The position numbers and the translations under genes were made by a program. 64,000 nucleotides of DNA from an uncultured Eubacteriales bacterium. Its GTDB lineage: Bacteria; Bacillota; Clostridia; Oscillospirales; Acutalibacteraceae. The notes beneath the pieces are model-generated. The model was not told where the DNA came from and ran no database searches. It worked only from the letters and a program-made list of their open reading frames with translations. Positions within the stretch are counted from its first letter, which is position 1. Each line of letters opens with the position of its first letter. Shown in pieces: positions 58,755-64,000 of the stretch. The DNA is taken from contig CAKSDI010000006.1 of assembly GCA_934445035.1 (NCBI GenBank), positions 1-64,000 of the forward strand, written 5' to 3'.

Positions 58755-58830
58755 GATCCATTAGCTCAGCCGGTAGAGCACTTGACTTTTAATCAAGGTG
58801 TCCGGGGTTCGATTCCCCGATGGGTCACCA
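58755..58830 (+). tRNA. tRNA-Lys (anticodon TTT)
   Basis: Acceptor GATCCAT/ATGGGTC, D-arm AGCTCAGCCGGTAGAGC, anticodon loop CTTTTAA, T-arm GGGGTTCGATTCCCC, encoded CCA. Confidence 0.98.
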
Positions 58831-58833
58831 TGT

Positions 58834-58868
58834 ACAAGCCCGCTTTTAAAAGCGGGCTTGTTTTTTTT
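58834..58868 (+). terminator. Terminator of tRNA-Lys
   Basis: A 13-bp GC-rich stem (58834-58846 with 58849-58861) and eight T. Confidence 0.92.
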
Positions 58869-58884
58869 ATCAGAAAATCCGAAT

Positions 58885-58920
58885 AAAAAATTCCGCTCTG
58901 AAATTTGAGCGGAATTTTTT
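58885..58920 (-). terminator. Terminator of the ftsY-leuS operon
   Basis: A 14-bp perfect stem (58885-58898 with 58907-58920), A-rich left arm giving T-run on the minus strand, just after leuS. Confidence 0.88.
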
Positions 58921-58926
58921 GTTTAA

Positions 58927-61335
58927 TTATTTAACAACGATATTTACAAGTCTTTTAGGAACATATAATTCTTTTATTACGGTTTTACCTGCAATCTCGT
59001 TCGAAACCGATTCTATTGCCTTTGCGGAAGCTATTGCATCATCAGCAGTAACATCGGCGGCAACCGTTATTCTTCCTCTGATCTTGCCGTTTACCTGAAC
59101 TGCTATTTCAATAGAAGTTTCAACGCATTTTGACTCGTCAAACTCGGGCCATTTTGCCTCGTTCAGCATTCCGCCGAACTTGCAGAGTTCCCACATTTCC
59201 TCCGTGATATGAGGAGCAAAAGGATTGAGAAGAATTAAAAATGTTTTCATTTCCGCTCTGTTTATCTTACCCACGGCATAAATTTCATTAAGCAGTGACA
59301 TAAGCGCCGCAATAGCGGTATTCATTTTTAAATTCTCGATATCGGAAGAAACCTTCTTGATAGTTTTATTAAAGCTGACAGTAAGCTTATCCGAATAGGT
59401 ATCGCCGTCTGTTAAAATATCCATAAGCGAGAATACCTTTTCAAGAAATCTCTTGCTTCCCTTAATTGACGACTGGCTCCAAGGAGCGGCTTTTTCAAAA
59501 TCGCCGATAAACATTTCATAGACGCGCATAGTATCAGCGCCGTAATTTTTAACTATATCATCGGGGTTTACGACATTACCGCGCGATTTAGACATCTTTT
59601 CGCCGTTTTCGCCGAGGATCATTCCGTGGCTTGTACGCTTATTATACGGCTCAGGACAAGGTACTGCGCCGATATCATATAAAAATCTGTGCCAGAATCT
59701 GCTGTAGAGCAAATGGAGTGTGGTATGCTCCATTCCGCCGTTATACCAATCAACAGGCATCCAGTAATCAAGCGCTTCTTTTGAGGCTATTGCATGGTCG
59801 TTATGCGAATCGCAGTAACGCAGGAAATACCACGAAGAGCCTGCCCACTGCGGCATGGTATCAGTTTCTCTTTTAGCGGGACCTCCGCAGCACGGACAAG
59901 TGGTATTGACCCAATCCGTTACATTTGCAAGAGGAGATTCACCGTTATCGGTCGGCTCAAAGGTTTCAACATTCGGCAGTTCAAGCGGCAATTCGCTTTC
60001 ATCAATCGGAACATAACCGCATTTTTCGCAGTAAACCATCGGAATAGGCTCTCCCCAATATCTTTGACGGGAGAATACCCAATCCCTCAATTTATAATTA
60101 GTCTTTTTAACTCCTATTCCCTTTTCGGCTAAGAATTCCTGAATTTTCTTCTTTGCTTCTTCAACCGAAAGACCGTTTAAGAAATCGGAATTTACCATTA
60201 TACCTTTAGCACAATCGGTGAAAGGCTCGGAATTTATATCTTTTCCGCCTGCTACGACTTCTCTTATCTCAAGACCGAATTTCTTAGCAAACTCAAAGTC
60301 TCTCTCATCGTGAGCAGGAACAGCCATAATAGCGCCTGTTCCGTAAGAAATAAGTACATAATCCGAAATAAATATCGGGATCTCCTGATTATTAACAGGA
60401 TTTATTGCTTTTATTCCGTCGATTTTCACGCCTGTTTTATCTTTTGAAAGCTCTGTGCGCTCAAAATCGGATTTTTTAGCCGCCTCTGCTTTATAAGCCG
60501 CCACTTCGTCAAAATTATTAATTTTATCTTTCCATTTTAAAATAAGCGGATGCTCGGGCGACATTACCATATAGGTGACTCCGAAAAGTGTATCGGCGCG
60601 AGTTGTAAATACATCAAAGCTGTCGCCGGCAGTTGTTTTAAAGGTTACCTGTGTGCCGTAAGATCTGCCAATCCAGTTGCGCTGCTGAGTTTTAACTCTT
60701 TCGATGAAATCGACATTATCAAGACCGTCTAAAAGCTTCTCGGCATAGTCGGTTATTTTTAACATCCACTGGCTTTTCTCTTTGTGGATAACTTCACTGC
60801 CGCAACGCTCGCAGACGCCGTTTACGACCTCTTCGTTCGCAAGAACGCATTTGCAGGAGGTACACCAGTTGACATTCATTTTTTTCTTATATGCAAGACC
60901 TTTTTTATAAAGCTGTAAAAATATCCACTGAGTCCATTTATAATACTGCGGATCAGTAGTATTAATCTCTCTGCTCCAATCAAAAGAAAAACCGAGAGAT
61001 TTAAGCTGGCGCTTGAAATTAGCTATATTATTCTGTGTAACTATAGCAGGATGAATATGATTTTTTATGGCATAATTTTCAGTAGGAAGTCCGAATGCGT
61101 CAAAACCCATAGGATAAAGAACATTAAAGCCTTCAAGTCTTTTTTTACGCGCGACGATATCGATAGCGGTATAAGATCTCGGATGGCCTACATGAAGACC
61201 TTGACCCGACGGATAAGGGAATTCTACAAGTCCGTAAAATTTAGGAAGCGAATAATCGTCCTTAGCATTGAAGACCTTTTTATCTTCCCATATCTTTTGC
61301 CACTTTTTTTCTATTTCGGAATATTCGTATTTCAT
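58927..61335 (-). CDS. leuS: Leucyl-tRNA synthetase
   Basis: An 802-residue class I synthetase. HIGH motif in FPYPSGQGLHVGHPR, KMSKS in GEKMSKSRGN, an editing domain (FTTRADTLFGVTYMV) and a zinc ribbon (CTSCKCVLANEEV, CERCGSE). An open frame runs 34 codons further up, but ATG 61335 with AAGGAAC begins the conserved MKYEYSEIEKKWQ. Last gene of a dense minus operon; no T-box leader fits. Confidence 0.97.
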   Translation of the reverse strand: MKYEYSEIEKKWQKIWEDKKVFNAKDDYSLPKFYGLVEFPYPSGQGLHVGHPRSYTAIDIVARKKRLEGFNVLYPMGFDAFGLPTENYAIKNHIHPAIVTQNNIANFKRQLKSLGFSFDWSREINTTDPQYYKWTQWIFLQLYKKGLAYKKKMNVNWCTSCKCVLANEEVVNGVCERCGSEVIHKEKSQWMLKITDYAEKLLDGLDNVDFIERVKTQQRNWIGRSYGTQVTFKTTAGDSFDVFTTRADTLFGVTYMVMSPEHPLILKWKDKINNFDEVAAYKAEAAKKSDFERTELSKDKTGVKIDGIKAINPVNNQEIPIFISDYVLISYGTGAIMAVPAHDERDFEFAKKFGLEIREVVAGGKDINSEPFTDCAKGIMVNSDFLNGLSVEEAKKKIQEFLAEKGIGVKKTNYKLRDWVFSRQRYWGEPIPMVYCEKCGYVPIDESELPLELPNVETFEPTDNGESPLANVTDWVNTTCPCCGGPAKRETDTMPQWAGSSWYFLRYCDSHNDHAIASKEALDYWMPVDWYNGGMEHTTLHLLYSRFWHRFLYDIGAVPCPEPYNKRTSHGMILGENGEKMSKSRGNVVNPDDIVKNYGADTMRVYEMFIGDFEKAAPWSQSSIKGSKRFLEKVFSLMDILTDGDTYSDKLTVSFNKTIKKVSSDIENLKMNTAIAALMSLLNEIYAVGKINRAEMKTFLILLNPFAPHITEEMWELCKFGGMLNEAKWPEFDESKCVETSIEIAVQVNGKIRGRITVAADVTADDAIASAKAIESVSNEIAGKTVIKELYVPKRLVNIVVK

Positions 61336-61351
61336 TTTTATGTTCCTTTCT

Positions 61352-61717
61352 TTAATCCCCTGTGGTTTCGGTGAGAATAGTATTAAGATCAATTTCTTCG
61401 GCGTCCGCCCAAATGCGGTCAAGCGAATAATATTCACGCTGATCGGGCGTAAAAATATGAATTATAACTCCCGAATAATCCAAAACTATCCAACCTGTTG
61501 TTTTGCCCTCTATATGGTGCGGCAAAACTCCTTTATTTTTTAAAGCCTCTTCGGTTTCTTCCGCCAAAGCTCTGACATGTGTTGACGATGTGGCGGTCGC
61601 GATAACAAAATATTCTGTCAGCACCGTAAGATCGTCGACCTTCAAAACCTTAAGATCCTTTGCTTTTTTTAAGTTAAGCGTATTCGCGGCAATTATTGAT
61701 ATTTCTTTAAATTCCAT
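61352..61717 (-). CDS. rsfS: Ribosomal silencing factor RsfS
   Basis: A 121-residue protein that binds L14 and blocks subunit joining under starvation. Family pattern DDLTVLTEYFVIATATSSTHVRALAEETEEAL and GWIVLDYSGVIIHIFTPDQREYYSLDRIWADA. Downstream of yqeK, three bases apart; usual order. Confidence 0.95.
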   Translation of the reverse strand: MEFKEISIIAANTLNLKKAKDLKVLKVDDLTVLTEYFVIATATSSTHVRALAEETEEALKNKGVLPHHIEGKTTGWIVLDYSGVIIHIFTPDQREYYSLDRIWADAEEIDLNTILTETTGD

Positions 61718-61720
61718 TTT

Positions 61721-62290
61721 TCACATTCCTTTCATTACAACTTCGTTATATGCTCTTACCGTATCGGGATGAACCGCTTTAGATTGATCTATAAGATCCT
61801 TGATAGAATATGAAAGAGCATATTTAAGTCCGCTTTCAAGCGATTCGTCAGTCAATTTTCTTATAACATCGACATCTTCATAATCCCTGTCGGCACTTGT
61901 AAAATCAGCGAGATATAAAATAATATCCAAAAGCGACATATTTTCTTTCGCCGTGGTATGATATCTTATTGCTTCGATAATATCGTTATCGTTGATTTTA
62001 AGAATATTTTTAACATATGCTGCGCCCGATACAGCGTGCCACAGCTTTTCTGCATTCAATTCAATTTCGGAGAGAGTGATATTGAATTTCTTAAATATTT
62101 CAAAATGCTCTTCTTTTTTAGCATTTTTGGTTATATCGTGCAAAAGCCCCGATAAGTATGCTTTTTCGGGATCGGCGCCGTATTTTAAAGCAAGCCTTTT
62201 TGCCTCGTCTGCCACGCACAGAGAGTGATAATATCTTTTATCCGTAAGCCTTAATTTCAATAGGTCTTTATATTCTTCATAATTTTTCAT
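61721..62290 (-). CDS. yqeK: HD-domain phosphohydrolase YqeK (Ap4A hydrolase)
   Basis: A 189-residue HD protein. Metal ligands in YHSLCVADEAKRLA, LSGLLHDITKNA, LWHAVSGA, and IRYHTTAKENMSLLDIILYLADF. Members split diadenosine tetraphosphate symmetrically. ATGA overlap with nadD. Confidence 0.94.
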   Translation of the reverse strand: MKNYEEYKDLLKLRLTDKRYYHSLCVADEAKRLALKYGADPEKAYLSGLLHDITKNAKKEEHFEIFKKFNITLSEIELNAEKLWHAVSGAAYVKNILKINDNDIIEAIRYHTTAKENMSLLDIILYLADFTSADRDYEDVDVIRKLTDESLESGLKYALSYSIKDLIDQSKAVHPDTVRAYNEVVMKGM

Positions 62291-62868
62291 TTATAAATTC
62301 TCTTTTCGGTAATAAAATTATAGATTTTTTCCGGAATAAACTTTTTATCGATATTTTTTCGAAGCTCCGAAGAAGAAATTTCCGTAATTTTTTCATTCAT
62401 AACTTTTATATTTGCCCCTAATCTCCGCATTTTTTTAAGATCATTTTCAAATTCCGAATGATTTTCGCCTCTTAAAAAAGCTGCAAAAGAAGCAATTTTA
62501 AAAAGCTCCTCGGAATCGTGCCAAGTATCGAGAGAAGAAAGCATATCGGCGCCTATGGCAATATAAAATTCTGTGTTTTCATACTGCTTTTTAAGGATCT
62601 TAACTGTGTCGACCGTATAACTTTTACCCGGTCTTTCAAACTCCAAAAGCAAAAGCTCCGCTTTTTTAAAATCATTACAGGCAAGCTCGCACATTTTAAT
62701 TCTGTCTTCATCCGAAGCCAAAAAATCGCAGGTTTTGTGCGGAGGAAGCCTGTCAGGAATAACAAACACCCGATCAAAATAAGGATCTGAGCATAAAGCG
62801 CTTAAAATTTCATAGTGCCCTATGTGAAAAGGATTGAAAGTACCTCCGAAAACAGCTGCTTTTATCAT
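62287..62868 (-). CDS. nadD: Nicotinate-nucleotide adenylyltransferase
   Basis: A 193-residue enzyme of NAD synthesis. GGTFNPFHIGHYEIL holds the HIGH-type motif, IGADMLSSLDTWHD binds dinucleotide, and ISSSELRKNI is the ISSTxxR motif. Starts by overlap (TAATG) with yhbY. Confidence 0.96.
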   Translation of the reverse strand: MIKAAVFGGTFNPFHIGHYEILSALCSDPYFDRVFVIPDRLPPHKTCDFLASDEDRIKMCELACNDFKKAELLLLEFERPGKSYTVDTVKILKKQYENTEFYIAIGADMLSSLDTWHDSEELFKIASFAAFLRGENHSEFENDLKKMRRLGANIKVMNEKITEISSSELRKNIDKKFIPEKIYNFITEKRIYK

Positions 62869-63161
62869 TATTTCACCAGCTTGATCTTTTTATTATCCTT
62901 GCTCTCGCGGTATAAGATAAATTTTGATCCTATAACCTGTACGACATCCGCTTTAACAGCCTCGGCTATGCTGTCCGCCGCCGTGCGTGAAGAAAATTCA
63001 GAATTATCAAGAGTTCTTAATTTTATAAGCTCTCTCGCCTCAAGCGCTTCATCCACTTGTTTTATAAAAGCCTCGGTTATTCCGCCTTTGCCTATTTGAA
63101 AAATCGTTTCGTATGAATTTGCCATCGCTCTTAATTGAGCGCGCTGTCTGCTGTTTAACAT
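62868..63161 (-). CDS. yhbY: YhbY family RNA-binding protein
   Basis: A 97-residue CRS1-YhbY domain protein. It has LNSRQRAQLRAMANSYETIFQIGKGGIT and LIKLRTLDNSE; the GKGG loop is the RNA contact. Linked to large-subunit assembly. One-base overlaps on both sides. Confidence 0.94.
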   Translation of the reverse strand: MLNSRQRAQLRAMANSYETIFQIGKGGITEAFIKQVDEALEARELIKLRTLDNSEFSSRTAADSIAEAVKADVVQVIGSKFILYRESKDNKKIKLVK

Positions 63162-63760
63162 TATTTTTCCTCGCTGATAATATTTTTGATTTTTTCTTCA
63201 AAGATTTTTAAAGCCATTCCTCTGTGGCTTACAAGGTCTTTTTGCTCGCTGCTTATCTCCGCAAAACAGCCAAGCTCGCTTATAAAAACGGGATCATAAC
63301 CGAATCCGCCGTTTCCCGCAGGCTCAAAGGCTATATATCCTTTGCATTCGCCTTTAGCGGTTATCATTCTGCCGTCGGGAAACAGGCAAACGATACTGCA
63401 GATAAACTTTGCTGTTCTGTCCTCTTTTTTAACCCCTTTAAGCTCGCTTAAAAGCTTTTCGATGTTTTTTTGATCGTTTCCGTGAGTTCCCGAATACCTT
63501 GCGGAATAAACGCCGGGTTTGCCTCCTAGATAATCAACGCAAAGTCCCGAATCATCGGCAAAGGTTATAAGACCTGTCTGCTCTAATCCTGCCTTAGCTT
63601 TCAAATAAGCGTTTTCCTCAAAGGTTTCGCCTGTTTCTTCCACTTCTTCAAGCTCTTTGTCAAGATCAAGCTCCGAAAGCACTTCTATGCCCATCGGCTC
63701 TAAAATTCTTTTTATTTCCTCTAATTTCTTTTTATTTTTAGTTGCGGCTAATATCTTCAT
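63161..63760 (-). CDS. rdgB: XTP/dITP diphosphatase (RdgB/HAM1)
   Basis: A 199-residue enzyme that removes inosine- and xanthosine-type triphosphates. LAATKNKKKLEEI, FADDSGLCVDYLGGKPGVYSARYSG, GNGGFGYDPVF and SHRGMAL are conserved. ATG 63760 with GGAGA; it overlaps the end of ftsY by 23 nt. Confidence 0.96.
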   Translation of the reverse strand: MKILAATKNKKKLEEIKRILEPMGIEVLSELDLDKELEEVEETGETFEENAYLKAKAGLEQTGLITFADDSGLCVDYLGGKPGVYSARYSGTHGNDQKNIEKLLSELKGVKKEDRTAKFICSIVCLFPDGRMITAKGECKGYIAFEPAGNGGFGYDPVFISELGCFAEISSEQKDLVSHRGMALKIFEEKIKNIISEEK

Positions 63761-64000
63761 AATCTTCTCCGTCTGAAAAAATACCGTCTGCAAATTCTTT
63801 TGCGTCAAAAGGCTGGAGATCATCTATCCCCTCGCCCACGCCGATATATTTAACAGGAATATCAAGCTCGTTTTTAATGGAAATAATTATTCCGCCCTTA
63901 GCCGTTCCGTCAAGCTTCGTTAAAACAATACCGGTTATATCGGTAACATTTTTAAATTCTCTTGCCTGATTTACAGCGTTTTGACCTGTTGCCGCGTCTA
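63738..64000 (-). CDS. ftsY: Signal recognition particle receptor FtsY, C-terminal part
   Basis: Open from the window edge to TAA at 63738-63740, 86 codons. It shows DAATGQNAVNQAREF, ITGIVLTKLDGTAKGG, VKYIGVGEGIDDLQPF, the end of the SRP GTPase domain of FtsY (the last segment is FtsY rather than Ffh). The body is outside. First seen gene of the minus operon. Confidence 0.93.
   Translation of the reverse strand, partial: DAATGQNAVNQAREFKNVTDITGIVLTKLDGTAKGGIIISIKNELDIPVKYIGVGEGIDDLQPFDAKEFADGIFSDGEDYEDISRN

Noticed and set aside
61336..61351. Possible T-box before leuS
   Set aside because: Only 16 nt separate rsfS and leuS; tyrS is likewise one base after recN, so neither has room for a T-box.
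1..64000. CRISPR arrays, IS elements with transposase, prophage blocks, rRNA
   Set aside because: No regular repeat-spacer pattern, no transposase or integrase apart from the core XerD homologue, and no structural phage genes were seen.

Overview
The window is an AT-rich bacterial chromosome segment from a low-GC, Gram-positive, spore-forming anaerobe, most likely class Clostridia and perhaps an Oscillospirales/Ruminococcaceae-type gut organism. The evidence is sporulation genes (yunB, ylbJ, yqfC, yqfD, spoIIM, xerD next to spoIIM), the Firmicutes ctsR-mcsA-mcsB-clpC operon, pyruvate formate-lyase, strong AGGAGG-type ribosome sites, some TTG starts and no outer-membrane genes. The lineage call is inference. 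Almost the whole window is core genome. No transposase, integrase, CRISPR array or rRNA was found.

Layout: 1-4.6 kb carries the end of a membrane protein, a six-hairpin glycosidase, yunB and ligA. 4.6-9.4 kb has a 37-residue Cys-rich peptide gene and the CtsR-controlled protein quality-control operon, with two CtsR-type operators around its promoter. 9.4-13.7 kb is the most accessory-looking part: a GH36 alpha-galactosidase, a lipoprotein, a candidate MuF/DUF6883-like toxin with a possible immunity partner, a structured spacer and tRNA-Arg. 13.7-18.4 kb (minus) is purB, a divergent P-type ATPase and trmO. 18.5-28.4 kb is one long plus-strand run: nusB-xseA-xseB-ispA-dxs-tlyA-nadK-argR-recN-tyrS plus a hypothetical gene. 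28.4-31.2 kb (minus) is asd-dapA-dapB for lysine and diaminopimelate. 31.3-34.4 kb is queA-tgt-yajC and a TIGR04086 membrane protein. 34.4-37.4 kb (minus) is pflB-pflA. Two tRNAs (Gln, His), a small Cys protein, a MITE-like element and ylbJ follow.

39.3-46.5 kb is yqfC-yqfD-phoH-ybeY-era-(small gene)-recO-mutS2, a conserved Firmicutes order. 46.6-48.5 kb is a padR-DUF1700-DUF4097 module. 48.5-51.2 kb has a ymfI-like reductase divergent from spoIIM-xerD, separated by an intergenic region with an array of a 10-bp motif. After a YitT-family transporter and an orphan small gene comes the complete liv-type branched-chain amino acid ABC operon (52.9-57.7 kb), a ZIP metal transporter and tRNA-Lys. 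The last block (minus) is ftsY-rdgB-yhbY-nadD-yqeK-rsfS-leuS, whose genes overlap or nearly touch.

The points most worth a second look are: a XerD homologue lacking three usual catalytic residues; the orphan toxin/immunity candidate; a 139-141 bp inverted-repeat element that supplies the ylbJ stop codon; two genes (phoH and a small gene before recO) whose well-placed starts read ATA and ACG; a motif array upstream of spoIIM; and a terminator-like hairpin that buries a ribosome site. All functions are assigned by reading the sequence and recalling families; no database search was run.
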